A stretch of DNA of 64,000 bases from assembly GCF_020829665.1 (NCBI RefSeq), contig NZ_JAIVFT010000006.1, positions 186,001-250,000 on the forward strand, in the 5' to 3' direction. Below are positions 16,852 through 26,930 of the stretch, piece after piece. A program made the translations under genes and the position numbers. The notes beneath the pieces are model-generated. The model was not told the origin of the DNA. It was given only the letters and a program-made list of their open reading frames with translations, and did no database searches. The number at the start of each line of letters is the position of its first letter. The first letter of the stretch is position 1. This stretch comes from Nostoc sp. CHAB 5824. Its GTDB lineage: Bacteria; Cyanobacteriota; Cyanobacteriia; Cyanobacteriales; Nostocaceae.

Positions 16852-17341
16852 CCCCAACAGCGTTAGGTTGATACTAAAGTTGCCATCCACTATAGTGCAA
16901 TTTTGGCAGTTCCTTTAATAACTTTGGAACTTGCTAGTGGTAGATACCCTCTTTTAGGTACAGAGGTTTCTCGGTCGAGAGAAACCTCTGTAGAAGTTTT
17001 GCTGCTCTATTCATTAGACCTCTTGCAAAAATAGTTTTGCACTCTTGGGGGAAAGGGTAATTCTATCGCTGCTTTCCCCTTTACCCCTTACCCCTTACCC
17101 CACAACTGCTATAAGTCTATTTTTGATGAATTTAATTCGTGGTACATCCTGCAATACGATAAAGATACACCGATTAGAATTATCTCTCCATGCCAGCACT
17201 AATAAATTGCATTGCTTTTGGGCTGACAAAAGATGATGGTAACTTTAAAAGTCAAGCACAATGATGCCTGATGGTGTTACAGATCACAACTGGCAATAGT
17301 GAAATTAATTAAACTTACTGCTAATTCTTCTAAAAAAACTT
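16852..17341. other. Intergenic region, hairpin and C-rich repeats
   Basis: No gene is supported. It contains a strong hairpin (16959-16992, listed separately) and a purine/pyrimidine repeat run cccctttaccccttacccc (about 17077-17100), a common Nostoc intergenic motif. The phrase 'gacctcttgcaaaaatag' just before it recurs in reverse sense at about 39504-39518 (cttttgcaagaggtc). Confidence 0.5.
16959..16992. terminator. Perfect 14-bp hairpin, possible terminator
   Basis: TACAGAGGTTTCTC (16959-16972) pairs perfectly with GAGAAACCTCTGTA (16979-16992) around a 6-base loop. It lies about 110 bases after the peptidoglycan-binding gene. No T run follows, so it may be a dispersed palindromic repeat rather than a terminator. 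Confidence 0.45.
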
Positions 17342-17695
17342 ATGCAACACTTTTTATTAACTTGGCTTGGAACTGCGGTGGCTTTATTTCTTACTGCTAA
17401 TATCGTTCCGGGATTCTTTATCAAGAATTTTGTGACTGCCTTGGTTGCTGCCCTTGTTATTGGTCTGGTTAATGCATTTATTAGACCAATTTTGCGGATT
17501 TTGACATTTCCGATTACTTTGCTTACCTTTGGTTTATTCACATTGGTGATCAACGCTTTAACCCTTTGGTTAGCAAGTGCCTTAACTCCTGGTTCTGGTT
17601 TTGAAATTCAAGGCTTTTTACCTGCTTTGTTAGGTTCAATTGTGCTAGCTATTGTTTCTAGCATAATTAACTATTTTTTGAGAGTTGTTGACTAG
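17342..17695 (+). CDS. Phage holin family (superfamily IV) membrane protein
   Basis: The 117-residue protein has four hydrophobic segments with the family features: FLLTWLGTAVALFLTANIVP, then LVAALVIGLVNAFIRPILRI (the conserved GLxNAxxRPIL block), LPITLLTFGLFT-like LTFPITLLTFGLFTLVINAL and SIVLAIVSSIINYFL. It belongs to the 'mycobacterial 4 TMS phage holin' group, which is widespread on bacterial chromosomes and not tied to prophage. No phage genes are nearby. The role is unknown, perhaps in membrane or envelope maintenance. Confidence 0.88.
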   Translation: MQHFLLTWLGTAVALFLTANIVPGFFIKNFVTALVAALVIGLVNAFIRPILRILTFPITLLTFGLFTLVINALTLWLASALTPGSGFEIQGFLPALLGSIVLAIVSSIINYFLRVVD

Positions 17696-17756
17696 AAAAA
17701 TTAGTAAATTGTAATACTCATATTTGAGGCTTGGGCAACAGCTAGTACCGCAAGGC

Positions 17757-17918
17757 AAAAGTCAAAAGTCAAAAGTCAAAAGTCACTCATGCTTGAATTT
17801 TGAGCTTTCTGGCTGTAATAAAATGGTAGGTTTATTTCCGCCGACCTGTACTAGTGTTACTTTAGCTAATGACAAATGACAAATAACAAATGACTAATGA
17901 CTAATGACTAATGACTAA
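17757..17918. repeat. Short tandem repeats between holin-like gene and cobE/cbiG
   Basis: Two repeat runs: four copies of aaaagtc at about 17757-17784, and a heptamer block (aatgaca/aataaca/aatgact) at about 17869-17918. The second overlaps the 3' end of the minus-strand cobalamin gene and supplies its last codons and stop. Confidence 0.85.
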
Positions 17919-18366
17919 TTATATTTGAGGCTTGGGCAACAGCTAGTGTTACTGCTCCTGGTTGCCCTTGTCGCTGGAAAATCTGTTTAGGAACTAATAA
18001 CCTCACTCCCAATGTTTCTGTGCTGGTAAAAGGGGAAGTAATCAACAACGGGGCTTGAGTAGCTGCAAGAATAGCAGCTGCCTCTGCTACGCTAGGTGTA
18101 CCTACTTTGTGGTCGGTAATTGTGGCAGGGTTGGGGACACAGACAGAGCGAAGGTATTCCACAGAAAAGGTTTTTAGAGGCAAATTGCGTAGGCGACAAA
18201 GTTCTACTAAACCAACTTCCGAGGCTTTAGTGTCGATGGTAGTAATCCCTGCGATCGCACTTTGAAAAAGTTGATTTTCTTGAAAGACTCGCTCAATTGC
18301 TTGATCAATCAACTGCCATGAGGTTCCCCGTTTACAACCGATTCCTACCCATAAAACCTGTTGCAC
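17908..18366 (-). CDS. Cobalamin biosynthesis protein, CobE/CbiG C-terminal domain
   Basis: The 152-residue protein is the stand-alone CobE/CbiG_C domain: LWVGIGCKRGTSWQLIDQAI (residues 5-24), then ITTIDTKASEVGLVELCRL and VCVPNPATITDHKVGTPSVAEAAAI, all typical. The domain acts in the corrin-ring part of B12 synthesis; in the CbiG type it helps open the delta-lactone, and the role of stand-alone CobE is less clear. The C-terminus runs into heptameric repeat sequence, so the final residues (ISH) and the stop codon are repeat-derived. Another corrin gene (cbiA-type) lies at 59.6 kb. Confidence 0.85.
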   Translation of the reverse strand: MQQVLWVGIGCKRGTSWQLIDQAIERVFQENQLFQSAIAGITTIDTKASEVGLVELCRLRNLPLKTFSVEYLRSVCVPNPATITDHKVGTPSVAEAAAILAATQAPLLITSPFTSTETLGVRLLVPKQIFQRQGQPGAVTLAVAQASNIISH

Positions 18367-18402
18367 TTGGTGTATTTCCTTATCAATTCGTCAAGATTTG
18401 GT

Positions 18403-18966
18403 TTACTCCAACAGCCAACCGAATAAATCTTCTACTGTCAGCCTCAACTCACTTGCGAAATCTGGCACAGGGAGTAAAGCTTCTAATTCATCCAACATGA
18501 CTGGCTGTTGATTGCGGATGTACACAAATACCGTTTGTTCTTCTGGATCAATCAGCCAACCCATTTGTGTTTCATAATTCAGGCAATGCAGAATATTTTT
18601 TGTAACTTTCGTTTGTCTTTGGTCAGGTGATAGAATCTCGATAGTCCAATCGGGATCTGCTTGGAATACGTTGGCAACTTCACCGTTTTCATCACGAGGA
18701 ATTCTTTGCCAAGTAAACACAGAAACATCTGGTACTATTGACCTTCCACCAAAAGTACACCGTAGTTCTGGAAAAGCACGAGCAATTCGCTTGGGCTTGA
18801 CCGTTAAGTTGACAGTGCTAACCATTTCACCTTGAATTATACTGTGCTTGCCCTGTGGCATAGGTTTTTGAATAATTTGACCATCGATGTATTCACTAGC
18901 GGGTTTTGTTTCTGGTAGTATTAGGAACTCTGCCAAAGTTATGCTTTTTGATGGTGTCCGTACCAT
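18403..18966 (-). CDS. Uma2 family endonuclease-like protein (DUF820)
   Basis: The 187-residue protein has the restriction-endonuclease-like DUF820/Uma2 fold, hugely expanded in cyanobacteria. It opens with ITLAEFLILPETKPASEYIDGQIIQKPMP, and has the PD-(D/E)XK core: IVPDVSVF (with the catalytic-type Asp) followed by DWTIEILSP (Glu) and then YETQMGWLIDPEEQTVFVY. No activity or target is known for these proteins. It is a single gene between cobE/cbiG and argS. The GCGATCGC octamer just upstream (18969-18976) is ordinary HIP1. Confidence 0.88.
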   Translation of the reverse strand: MVRTPSKSITLAEFLILPETKPASEYIDGQIIQKPMPQGKHSIIQGEMVSTVNLTVKPKRIARAFPELRCTFGGRSIVPDVSVFTWQRIPRDENGEVANVFQADPDWTIEILSPDQRQTKVTKNILHCLNYETQMGWLIDPEEQTVFVYIRNQQPVMLDELEALLPVPDFASELRLTVEDLFGWLLE

Positions 18967-18994
18967 TTGCGATCGCCTCCAAGTCCAGCAATTC

Positions 18995-19090
18995 TAATTA
19001 AAAAACCGCAAAGTACACAAAGAAAAAATCAGCTTAACTCTTACTCTGCGTACCTTTGCGCCACCTCAGCGTACCTTTGCGTTAAAAAAA
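18995..19090. repeat. Dispersed repeat 'gcgtacctttgcg'
   Basis: The segment holds two direct copies of gcgtacctttgcg (about 19047-19060 and 19070-19083), and its first part (aaaaaccgcaaagtacacaaag) is an inverted relation of them. A reverse-complement copy, gcgcaaaggtacgcagag, lies at 35470-35486 between coaT and the ATPase gene. This is another Nostoc interspersed repeat family. Confidence 0.7.
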
Positions 19091-20902
19091 TTACATCCTC
19101 TCCAATACCTGAATTCCCAACAACTCTAGTCCCAACTTCAGAGTTCTAGCAGTCAAATCACATAAAACCAAGCGTGATGTCCGCTGCGGTTCCTCCGCCT
19201 CCAAAACCTGAACTCCCTGATTGCGGTCATAAAATTGATTAAACTTTTTACTCAGTTCGTACAAATACTCACACAAACGATTGGGCAGCAAGTCTTGTTC
19301 CACACTACTAATAACTTCATCCAGTTGAAGTAAATATTTTGCCAACGCTAATTCTGTTTCATGCTCCAACAAAACAGCATTGTTTCCCAACTCCTTAAAG
19401 TTAATGTTACCCTTGCGGCTAATCCCCTGAATCCGCGCATAAGCATACAGCATATAGGGCGCAGTATTACCTTTGAAATCCAGCATTTTGTCGTAGCTGA
19501 AAATGTAGTTACTGGTACGGTTTTGGCTTAAGTCTGCATATTTAACTGCACTGATCCCAACTACCCTAGCAACTTCATTAATAAATTCTTCAGTTTCTTG
19601 ACGTTCTTCTTCTTGTAATCTAGTTTTTAGGTCAGCATGGGCACGAGAAACAGCTTCATCTAATAAATCCCGCAACCGCACAGTATCCCCAGAACGAGTT
19701 TTGAATTTCTTCCCATCTTCTCCTAACACCAACCCAAAGGGAACATGCACTAATTCCACATCATCGGGAATCCATCCAGCTTTGCGTGCTACTTGGAGAA
19801 ATTGGGCAAAATGGTTTCCTTGTCCAGCATCTGTTACATAAATTATCCGCTTTGCTTCATCCTGCTGAATCCGGTAGCGTAGTGCTGCTAGATCAGTTGT
19901 GGCATAGTTAAACCCGCCATCTGATTTTTGCACAATTAAGGGCAAAGGTTCACCTTCTCTATTTGTAAACCCTTCTAAGAAAACGCATTTTGCCCCTTGG
20001 TTTTCTACCAGTAATCCAGATTTTTCTAAATTTTCTACAACGCCAGGTAGTAAGGGGTTGTAGAAAGATTCGCCCCGTTCATCTAACTTGATATCCAGCA
20101 ACTCATAAATTACTTGAAACTCTTTTCGAGAAGCTTCACAAAGAAAAAACCAAGCGTGTTTTGCTGATAACTCATTAGATTGTAGTTCTACTACTGCTTT
20201 ACGTGATCTTTCTCGAAAATCAGCATCTTCATCAAATTTTTTCTTAGCTTCTCTGTAAAACTGAACCAAGTCTCCTATATTTATAGAGGGAGAGTTAATG
20301 AAACCCGGTTGATTGTTCTCCTCATAATATAGACTATTCCAAAAGGAATTATTTTCAGAATCAGATTCACGAAGATGAGTAATTAACATCCCAAACTGCG
20401 TACCCCAATCACCCACATGATTTAACCGCAGTACATCATGTCCTTGAAATTCTAAAATCCGGGCGATGGAATCACCAATAATCGTAGAACGCAAGTGTCC
20501 AACGTGCATTTCTTTAGCAATATTCGGACTAGAAAAATCGACAATTTCCCGTTTGGGTGTTTTCGCAGCTGGAACTCCCAACCTGGGATCAGCTTGAATT
20601 TCGTTCAGTTGTGCTTCCAGGTATGCCGTTTTCAGTTTCAGATTGATAAATCCTGGCCCAGCAATTTCTGGCGGTTCGCAGATTTCGGATACATCTAGTT
20701 TCTCAACGATCGCACCTGCGATCGCTCTTGGTTGCTTTCCTAATTTTTTACTCAGGGATAAAGCCACATTCGCCTGATAATCACCAAATTTAGGATTGCT
20801 AGCAGAAACCAAAATTGGATCTACTCCAGCAAAATCAGCGCCAAAAGCCGCAACTATTGCCTGCTCAAGCTGAACTTTTAGTTTTTCTTGTGTAGCGTTC
20901 AT
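19091..20902 (-). CDS. argS: Arginine--tRNA ligase
   Basis: Class I aminoacyl-tRNA synthetase charging tRNA(Arg). The 603-residue protein has the N-terminal Add-1 domain ([25 protein letters not shown]), the HIGH-type motif in [16 protein letters not shown] (near residue 130), the KMSK-region counterpart [15 protein letters not shown], and the C-terminal anticodon-binding DALR domain ending [12 protein letters not shown]. Its length is slightly above the usual 580 or so. An insertion-like stretch (residues about 180-210, [20 protein letters not shown]) may account for this. It is a single gene with a 560-base gap upstream. Confidence 0.97.
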   Translation of the reverse strand: MNATQEKLKVQLEQAIVAAFGADFAGVDPILVSASNPKFGDYQANVALSLSKKLGKQPRAIAGAIVEKLDVSEICEPPEIAGPGFINLKLKTAYLEAQLNEIQADPRLGVPAAKTPKREIVDFSSPNIAKEMHVGHLRSTIIGDSIARILEFQGHDVLRLNHVGDWGTQFGMLITHLRESDSENNSFWNSLYYEENNQPGFINSPSINIGDLVQFYREAKKKFDEDADFRERSRKAVVELQSNELSAKHAWFFLCEASRKEFQVIYELLDIKLDERGESFYNPLLPGVVENLEKSGLLVENQGAKCVFLEGFTNREGEPLPLIVQKSDGGFNYATTDLAALRYRIQQDEAKRIIYVTDAGQGNHFAQFLQVARKAGWIPDDVELVHVPFGLVLGEDGKKFKTRSGDTVRLRDLLDEAVSRAHADLKTRLQEEERQETEEFINEVARVVGISAVKYADLSQNRTSNYIFSYDKMLDFKGNTAPYMLYAYARIQGISRKGNINFKELGNNAVLLEHETELALAKYLLQLDEVISSVEQDLLPNRLCEYLYELSKKFNQFYDRNQGVQVLEAEEPQRTSRLVLCDLTARTLKLGLELLGIQVLERM

Positions 20903-21461
20903 ATATAAATTTTATCTGTGAGAGAGGGAATGTAGCTCTGGAAAAGCTTGATTATTCACTTTAGAAATCTGGAGATTCTGAAGAGAGATAAAAAATCAAC
21001 ACGCCGCTTGCAAAAGTATTTTTACTAAGCACCTTGCTGTTTTTACAGCAAAGTCTTGACGCTGGCGACTTACCTTGAGGTATTTTCGAGTCAATTTCTT
21101 TCTAAACTATCACAGGCATCGCTAAAAACTCAACTGCCCCAATGGTTTGATTGGCGTGCGTTAAATACCAAGCTGCGTGACACAGGTATAAATTAATCTC
21201 AACAGCTAACCCGTAGTCAAAAACTTGACAATTAGCATTGATGTCTCTTACCGTAAATGTGTCTTAAAAGCTGCATGCACAGTTAAATATAGACATTTAA
21301 ATAGAACTTAAAAAACTGAATAAATAGTTGACTTCTGATAATGCTCTCGTATCAACAAAGCGATTCTAACTATTGTTTTATTTCCAATTGGACTTTTTAC
21401 ATCTTCATGTGAGAGCCAAGTCATAGCTCAAAAAAATCAGACAAGTTCTCAAGTTTCACCT
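20903..21461. other. Intergenic region; 3' part encodes a signal-peptide-like frame
   Basis: No gene is seen in 20903-21340. From 21351 to 21461 an open frame runs into the gene at 21462 and reads like a lipoprotein signal (INKAILTIVLFPIGLF then TSSCESQ) but has no ATG, GTG or TTG. An ATG at 21341 is in the wrong frame by one base. Confidence 0.55.
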
Positions 21462-21887
21462 ATGAACGCAGAACCAGCACCAAATTCTGAAGATAATAAA
21501 GGCCAACTACTTCCTGTAAATAATGATCCGTTACCAGATTTTTCAGTTCCAGCGAATCCTAATGCAGATATCGGTGAACAAGTTGCGGCTGAAAGAGCAC
21601 TCAAGATAGTAATAGGAAAACGCTTTAACGCAAGTAAGTCAAAAGTTATAAAGTCTAGTTTAATGAGTTATAAAGAAGCTCGACAACTAGGGCCAGAGCC
21701 ACTAAGAGAAGACCATCCACTCATCAATACACGGGTTCGAGTAGTAGAAATTTCGGGCACTTTTCAGGTAAGGGGTCGCCCCTCTCGCCAAGGAGTACCA
21801 ACATCCACTCTGACTTACACAAAAGGCTATATTATTTTAAGAGCAGCAGATGGTTTACGATTAAGTGTCATCCTTTTAAAGGAGTAA
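21462..21887 (+). CDS. Hypothetical exported protein with doubtful start
   Basis: I do not recognise a family. From the ATG at 21462 the product is 141 residues: a Pro/Asn-rich N-terminal part, then a helix-rich and strand-rich C-terminal domain (AERALKIVIGKRFNAS, TRVRVVEISGTFQVRGRP, TYTKGYIILRAADGLRLS). The same frame is open upstream to a TAA at 21339 and encodes a signal-like segment of about 37 codons (with FPIGLFTSSCESQ), so the native protein was probably a secreted lipoprotein starting further upstream. No standard start codon exists in that extension. An ATG at 21341 is one base out of frame, which suggests a single-base indel or an unusual start such as ATC at 21351. Expression from 21462 would give a cytoplasmic product. 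Confidence 0.6.
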   Translation: MNAEPAPNSEDNKGQLLPVNNDPLPDFSVPANPNADIGEQVAAERALKIVIGKRFNASKSKVIKSSLMSYKEARQLGPEPLREDHPLINTRVRVVEISGTFQVRGRPSRQGVPTSTLTYTKGYIILRAADGLRLSVILLKE

Positions 21888-22345
21888 ATTAGTTATCGGC
21901 ATTCACCGATGATCTAGCTAAGTTTAAAAGCTGTAATTTTTAACTCGCCAACTCTTACCAAGAACTCAATAACTTTGGCTTTTAATTCCAGAAAAGCGAT
22001 CGCGCATGGGGTGACAAAACCGTTTATTGAACTATCCGATCGCTCCCGATTACTTACTCCCCTTTCTTACATGGGAAGTGGTTATATCTCTATTGAACTC
22101 AACTAAGAAGCGCTATATAGTCTATAGTCCGTAATAAATGCTTAATACCCAATGCCCAATGACTAACTAGAGTCTACTCTGATGTCAAAGGTTTACACGT
22201 AAATGTTTTTGTTTATCTACTTAGCAATGCTGAAACCCACGACAAAATGACGGACAGAAATTACGACACAATGTTGTTTACTTTTTTTTCTCAATAAGGC
22301 ACTCTATCTGTAATCTAAATTTTACCTATACAGATAAGCGCTAGC
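21888..22345. other. Intergenic region upstream of hicAB
   Basis: No gene is visible. There are two HIP1-like GCGATCGC-related sites near 21997 and 22040, and a short run of acccaatgcccaatgacta (about 22145-22163) of the common Nostoc repeat type. Confidence 0.4.
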
Positions 22346-22537
22346 ATGAAAGTACGCGAAGTTATCAAACGACTAGAAGCTGATGTTTGATATCTTGCCA
22401 GAACTAAAGGTAGTCATCGACAGTTCAAACATCCAGATAAATCCAGTACTGTAACAGTGTCTGGTAAACCAAATGTAGATGTGCCAATTGGTACTCTTAA
22501 AAATATCTGGAGACAAGCTCAATTGGAGGAAGACTAA
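22346..22537 (+). pseudogene. hicA: hicA toxin gene with internal stop codon
   Basis: The frame reads MKVREVIKRLEADV, stop, YLARTKGSHRQFKHPDK, then a Ser/Val-rich strand and VDVPIGTLKNIWRQAQLEED before TAA. This is the complete HicA mRNA-interferase fold, with the active-site His in GSHRQFKHP, interrupted by TGA at 22388-22390. In the family the sequence at that point is Asp-Gly-Trp, so TGG (Trp) has become TGA and the preceding Gly codon has become Val. The stop codon overlaps the hicB ATG (TAATG), so the operon layout is intact. Unless the stop is read through, the toxin is dead while its antitoxin remains. Confidence 0.88.
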
Positions 22538-22761
22538 TGCGTTATACAGTTGTGATTGAAAAGGGAGAAACTAGTTACGGCGCTTATGTCCCTGATTTAC
22601 CCGGTTGTGTAGCTGTGGGTGAAACCTTAGAAGAAGTCAAGCAGATGATTGCAGAAGCTATTGAATTTCATCTAGAAGGAATGCTAGAAGATGGTTTACC
22701 TGTTCCTAAACCTACAAGCATCGCTCATGAGGTTGAAGTTGCAAATTACAGCAAAACATAA
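22537..22761 (+). CDS. hicB: HicB family antitoxin
   Basis: The 74-residue protein is a short HicB: MRYTVVIEKGETSYGAYVPDLPGC (the partial RNase H-fold signature), VAVGETLEEVKQMIAEAIEFHLEGM and a short tail without a clear DNA-binding domain. It would neutralise HicA. The start overlaps the hicA stop by one base. Because the partner toxin carries a nonsense codon, hicB is now an orphan that may be kept by chance, or may counter other HicA toxins in the cell. Confidence 0.92.
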   Translation: MRYTVVIEKGETSYGAYVPDLPGCVAVGETLEEVKQMIAEAIEFHLEGMLEDGLPVPKPTSIAHEVEVANYSKT

Positions 22762-22893
22762 TTATAGGAAACCACTAAATTAGCTCTAAACAATCCTTCT
22801 AGAATATTGAAGTCTATGTAAAATGCGATCGCACCGCACTTTTAGGTTACATAACTCATTCACTGTGTAGCTGCAAGTCACACAGTAAATGAA

Positions 22894-24393
22894 TTAAGAC
22901 AGAGAAGATGAAAGAATCGAGTTGTATTGAAGCTTCTCTCCTTCTGCCCAATCAAGGCACAACTGACGGAAATGATCGCCCCGCACCTCAAAATTTGGGT
23001 ATTGATCGAAACTCGCGCAAGCCGGAGATAGCAACACCACGGGCGCTTCATACTCCTTAGCTAATTCCGCCGCTCTAGGAACTGCCCTTTCCATAGTTTC
23101 CACAATGTGGTAAGAATAATATCCCACCTCTTGCAGGCGTTGGGCAAATGCAGGTGCAGCAGAGCCAATCAATAACACAGCGGCAGCTTTGGTTTGAATT
23201 TGTGCTAGCCAGCCAGTATCATCACCTGCTTTGGCTTCTCCACCAGCAATTAAAATCGCTGGACTGTTAACGGATGCTAAACCAACTTCGGCAGCATCGT
23301 AGTTAGTAGCTTTACTATCGTTTATGAAATCAATACCTTCCCAAGTGCAGATATGCTCCAAACGATGAACAACGCCAGGAAATTCCCGAATTGCAAGTGC
23401 GATCGCATCACGATTAATTCCCGCTAATCTTGCTGTTGCTACTGCCATTAAGAGATTTTGCTGATTATGTTCTCCCACCATCCGCAAAGTAGATACTTTC
23501 ACAATCGGTTCTGGTGCAGAGGTTGCAGTCAGCTTTTCCACAACCCAGTCGTCTTCGATGTAAAAGCCTTTTTCGCTAATCAGGAAATCTTTTCCTCTCA
23601 CACTTGTCCAATAGGCATCAGGCCAATTACTTAAACCTTGCTGCCTCAAGTAAACATCATCGCCATTAAACACTTGCAACTCAGACTGATGCAATAGCTT
23701 GGCTTTAATATTGTAATAGTTCTCTAAAGTCTTATGGCGACTAAGATGATCCGGCGTGAAAGTCGTCCAAACACCGATGCGTGGTGCAAGAGAGACGGAA
23801 GATTCTACTTGATAGCTGCTAATTTCCGCAATCACCCAATCAAGTGAAGAGTTAGGAGAGACGCGATTAATGGCGTCTGTACAGGAATTATCAAATGCTT
23901 CCCCTGCTTCCCCTGCCTCCCCTGCCCCTCTCCCCTTCCAAGATAGGGCAACATCACAAGCGGCGTAGCCAATATTACCGCAGGCAGGTGCATCTAATTC
24001 TGCTGCTTGGAAAATGGCAGCAATTAAAGCTGTGGTAGTAGTTTTGCCGTTAGTGCCAGTAATTCCTACCCAAGGTAGCGAGCGCAAATTTCGCCAAGCG
24101 AGTTCCATTTCCCCAATGGTTTCAATACCTAATTGGCGTGCCTTGATTAATACGGGAATATCCCAAGGCACGCCAGGACTAACGACTATTAATTGGGGTA
24201 AATTATCACCATTCAATTCTAGAGATTGGCCTAGTTTCACGGTTATTTGCTCGGCAGCGAGTTTTTGTTGTTGTTGTAGAAAGGTTTCGGAGGTGTTGCT
24301 ATCACTTAGCTCTACCTCCCAACCTTCCTCTTTCAACAATCTCGCCGCAGCAACACCGGACTTTCCCAATCCAATTACAGTAGCTCTAGGCAT
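22894..24393 (-). CDS. murD: UDP-N-acetylmuramoyl-L-alanine--D-glutamate ligase
   Basis: MurD adds D-glutamate to the peptidoglycan precursor in the cytoplasm. The 499-residue protein has the N-terminal Rossmann part ([18 protein letters not shown]), the Mur ligase ATP loop [17 protein letters not shown] (about 112-128), [19 protein letters not shown] and [22 protein letters not shown]. At about residues 153-181 an Ala/Gly/Glu run ([15 protein letters not shown]) is followed by [12 protein letters not shown], which interrupts the conserved join between the Mur central-domain strand LSWK and [12 protein letters not shown]. This is repeat DNA inserted in frame. murD lies 82 bases downstream of glyS on the same strand. 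Confidence 0.95.
   Translation of the reverse strand: MPRATVIGLGKSGVAAARLLKEEGWEVELSDSNTSETFLQQQQKLAAEQITVKLGQSLELNGDNLPQLIVVSPGVPWDIPVLIKARQLGIETIGEMELAWRNLRSLPWVGITGTNGKTTTTALIAAIFQAAELDAPACGNIGYAACDVALSWKGRGAGEAGEAGEAFDNSCTDAINRVSPNSSLDWVIAEISSYQVESSVSLAPRIGVWTTFTPDHLSRHKTLENYYNIKAKLLHQSELQVFNGDDVYLRQQGLSNWPDAYWTSVRGKDFLISEKGFYIEDDWVVEKLTATSAPEPIVKVSTLRMVGEHNQQNLLMAVATARLAGINRDAIALAIREFPGVVHRLEHICTWEGIDFINDSKATNYDAAEVGLASVNSPAILIAGGEAKAGDDTGWLAQIQTKAAAVLLIGSAAPAFAQRLQEVGYYSYHIVETMERAVPRAAELAKEYEAPVVLLSPACASFDQYPNFEVRGDHFRQLCLDWAEGEKLQYNSILSSSLS
23857..23935. repeat. Dispersed repeats inserted in frame in murD
   Basis: Two repeat types adjoin. gagacgcgattaatggcgtc with tgtacag (23857-23884) matches, in reverse complement, the tgtacagacgcgattaatcgcg copies at 57363-57420 and the copy in cbiA at 60285-60304. 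The adjoining cccctgcttcccctgcctcc run (23900-23930) is a C-rich repeat also common between Nostoc genes. Together they add about 29 codons without a stop. Confidence 0.85.
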
Positions 24394-24475
24394 AGATTGC
24401 AGCAGAGTCCCTGGTTAAGCACTCCCTATAGTAGCGCTTCTTTGCAAAAATTACACAACTTTTTGTTAACCTACG

Positions 24476-26629
24476 CTACAGATTTTTGACGATCGCACCA
24501 AAGTCAGCTAAAACACGGGCATGATTGCGGACTAATCCCAGTAAGTGTAATCGATTACGTTTGATTTCTGGATCGGAGTCCATAACTAATACGCTATCTG
24601 GGCCATCAAAGAAGTTACTAACTGTCGGGGCAATTTTTGCTAGTGCTGCTACTAACAGTTGATAATTTCGTGTCTGCTGTGCTGCCCAGGTAAGCGGTAC
24701 TGATTCAATTAAGGCATTATACAAAGCTACCTCAGAGGGCTTTTGCAATAGTTCTTGACGAACTACAATTGTTGGTTCTAACTGTTTTGTATCCAAATCA
24801 CCTTGGGCGGCTAATCGTGTGGAACGGTTAACAGTTTCGTAGATGTTATCTAAGGTACTGTCATTGCGGATTTGTTGTAAGTATAAGGCGCGATCGCGGA
24901 CATCCAATAAATCTTTTAACGTCCGTTCTGTGTATTCTGGATCATTTTCTCCCAAAACTGCATTTACCAAGTCGTAATCAATCTGTTTTTCTTCTTGCAA
25001 TAAGGTGCGGATGCGTTGCAAGAAAAACTCTTGTAATGCTGCGATTAATGATGCCCGGTCTTTGTGATATTTTGCTGCAAAGTCTGTCGCTATTTGCGCC
25101 AATAAATCATCTAAATTTATCGGCAAATTATAAAACCAAGTAATTTTAACTACAGCATTGGCAGCACGGCGCAAGGCGAAGGGATCAGAGGAACCAGAGG
25201 GAATTAAACCTAAACCAAAGATACCCACTAGGGTATCTAATCTATCTGCCAAAGCGACAATTTGACCCGTGAGCGTTTCGGGGAACCTATCACTGGCTCC
25301 TATTGGTAAATAATGTTCAGAAATTGCCTTTGCTACTTCGGCATCTTCACCACTTGCCAAGGCATATTTTTCTCCCATAATGCCTTGCAATTCAGGAAAT
25401 TCATACACCATTTGAGTCACCAAATCTGCTTTGCATAATAAAGCAGCACGTTGGATTTTTTGGCTTTGATTTTCCGCTAATTCTAATTGGGTGCTTATTC
25501 GCTCGGCAATCTTAACTACTCTATCTACCTTGGTACGCACCGAACCCAATTCTTCTTGGAAAGTGACTTTTTCTAACTGTGGTAAAAAGCTATCTATTTG
25601 TTTAGTTAAATCAGCTTCGTAGAAAAATCTGCCATCAGCTAATCTGGCACGAATTACCCTTTCATTCCCGACGGCAACAATATCTGATTTCTTGGGATCA
25701 CCGTTAGAAATAGTTATGAAATTGGGCAGTAATTCTTTCTGATAGCTACCTGATTTGAATACAGGGAAATAACGCTGATGAGTAACCATGACTTCAGTAA
25801 TTACCTCAGTTGGTAATTCCAAAAATTCTGGTTCAAATTTACCGACAACTGCGGAAGGATGTTCTACAAGGTTGGTTACTTCCTCTAACAAATCGGGGTA
25901 AAATACTGTACCGCCTTCTAATTTCTGTGCTACTGTATTTACTTGCTCTTTGATAATATTTGCCCGTTCTTCTGGGTCAACGGTGACATAGGCAGACTTG
26001 AGGGCGGTAAGATAATCAGTAGCTTGAGCAATTGTCACAGAATCAGGATGTAAAACCCGATGACCTTGGGAAATGCGATCGCTCTGAATCGTTTTAGAAC
26101 CATTCACTAATTCTAAAGGCAGCACCGTCTCGTCTAACAAAGCTACCAGCCAACGAATTGGTCGGGAAAATCTCGCATCCCCATTTCCCCAACGCATCAA
26201 TCGTTTACCTTCTAAACCCCAAATCCACTGGGGAATAAGTTCTGTTAAAATTTCCGCCACAGGACGGCCGGGAATTTTTTTTTGCACAAAGACAAATTCC
26301 CCTTTGTCAGTGGGGCGAAGGAATAGCGCATCCATTTCCACACCTTGCTTTTTGGCAAAGCCGATAGCAGCAGCAGTAGGCTGACCATCTTTAAAGGCAG
26401 CTTGGGCGGGGGGCCCTTTAATTTCTTCTTCTCGGTCTGCTTGCTGGGCTGGTAGACCTTTAATCACTACCGCCAGACGCCGGGGAGTACCATACACCTG
26501 AACACTTTCGCCCTTGATGCTGTTTGCTTCCAAACTTTGAGGAATGCGCTCTTGCCACTGTATTAAGGCATCACTGAGAAAGCTTGCAGGTAATTCTTCT
26601 GTACCAACTTCTAATAGAAACGCAGGCAT
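24476..26629 (-). CDS. glyS: Glycine--tRNA ligase beta subunit
   Basis: The beta subunit of the tetrameric alpha2-beta2 glycyl-tRNA synthetase. The 717-residue protein starts [21 protein letters not shown], the universal GlyS opening, and continues with [43 protein letters not shown], an HD-like region ([21 protein letters not shown]) and [27 protein letters not shown]. The C-terminal anticodon-binding-like domain is complete. The alpha subunit glyQ is not in this window, as is usual when the two genes are unlinked in cyanobacteria. murD follows after 82 bases on the same strand and may share the transcript. Confidence 0.97.
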   Translation of the reverse strand: MPAFLLEVGTEELPASFLSDALIQWQERIPQSLEANSIKGESVQVYGTPRRLAVVIKGLPAQQADREEEIKGPPAQAAFKDGQPTAAAIGFAKKQGVEMDALFLRPTDKGEFVFVQKKIPGRPVAEILTELIPQWIWGLEGKRLMRWGNGDARFSRPIRWLVALLDETVLPLELVNGSKTIQSDRISQGHRVLHPDSVTIAQATDYLTALKSAYVTVDPEERANIIKEQVNTVAQKLEGGTVFYPDLLEEVTNLVEHPSAVVGKFEPEFLELPTEVITEVMVTHQRYFPVFKSGSYQKELLPNFITISNGDPKKSDIVAVGNERVIRARLADGRFFYEADLTKQIDSFLPQLEKVTFQEELGSVRTKVDRVVKIAERISTQLELAENQSQKIQRAALLCKADLVTQMVYEFPELQGIMGEKYALASGEDAEVAKAISEHYLPIGASDRFPETLTGQIVALADRLDTLVGIFGLGLIPSGSSDPFALRRAANAVVKITWFYNLPINLDDLLAQIATDFAAKYHKDRASLIAALQEFFLQRIRTLLQEEKQIDYDLVNAVLGENDPEYTERTLKDLLDVRDRALYLQQIRNDSTLDNIYETVNRSTRLAAQGDLDTKQLEPTIVVRQELLQKPSEVALYNALIESVPLTWAAQQTRNYQLLVAALAKIAPTVSNFFDGPDSVLVMDSDPEIKRNRLHLLGLVRNHARVLADFGAIVKNL

Positions 26630-26930
26630 AGGTCACTGTTTTCAACTTTGCGTAGCTCAACTTTATCAGTTATTATCAGGCGATCGCTCGTGATTTTTAG
26701 CTATAAACCTTGCTACATACATCAAGATGGATGAAGTTGAGCTTAGGTTTGTTAGATAGACTTGGCATTTTCTCCAAAAATTCACAAAATAAGTGTTTAT
26801 CTTTATTGATTTATTACACTTACTACCATACTTTCATGCAGTATTTACTTATTCATATTGATATCATAAACTCCATGTTGTCTGATGTATTGATATTTGC
26901 ATCATGGCAATCAACTTTGGAGTTACAACG
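26630..26930. other. Intergenic region between glyS and the PEP-CTERM gene
   Basis: No gene is supported here; the open frame near 26710-26934 has no family features. It should contain the promoters for the divergent glyS and PEP-CTERM genes. An HIP1-like site (ggcgatcgctcg) lies near 26680. Confidence 0.4.

Noticed and set aside
17045..17236. ORF in the intergenic region before the holin-IV gene
   Set aside because: Its first third is encoded by the common cccctttaccccttacccc repeat and the rest has no protein-like pattern.
17342..17695. Prophage hypothesis from the holin-family protein
   Set aside because: Superfamily IV holin-like proteins are ordinary chromosomal genes and no phage structural, lysis or integrase gene lies nearby.
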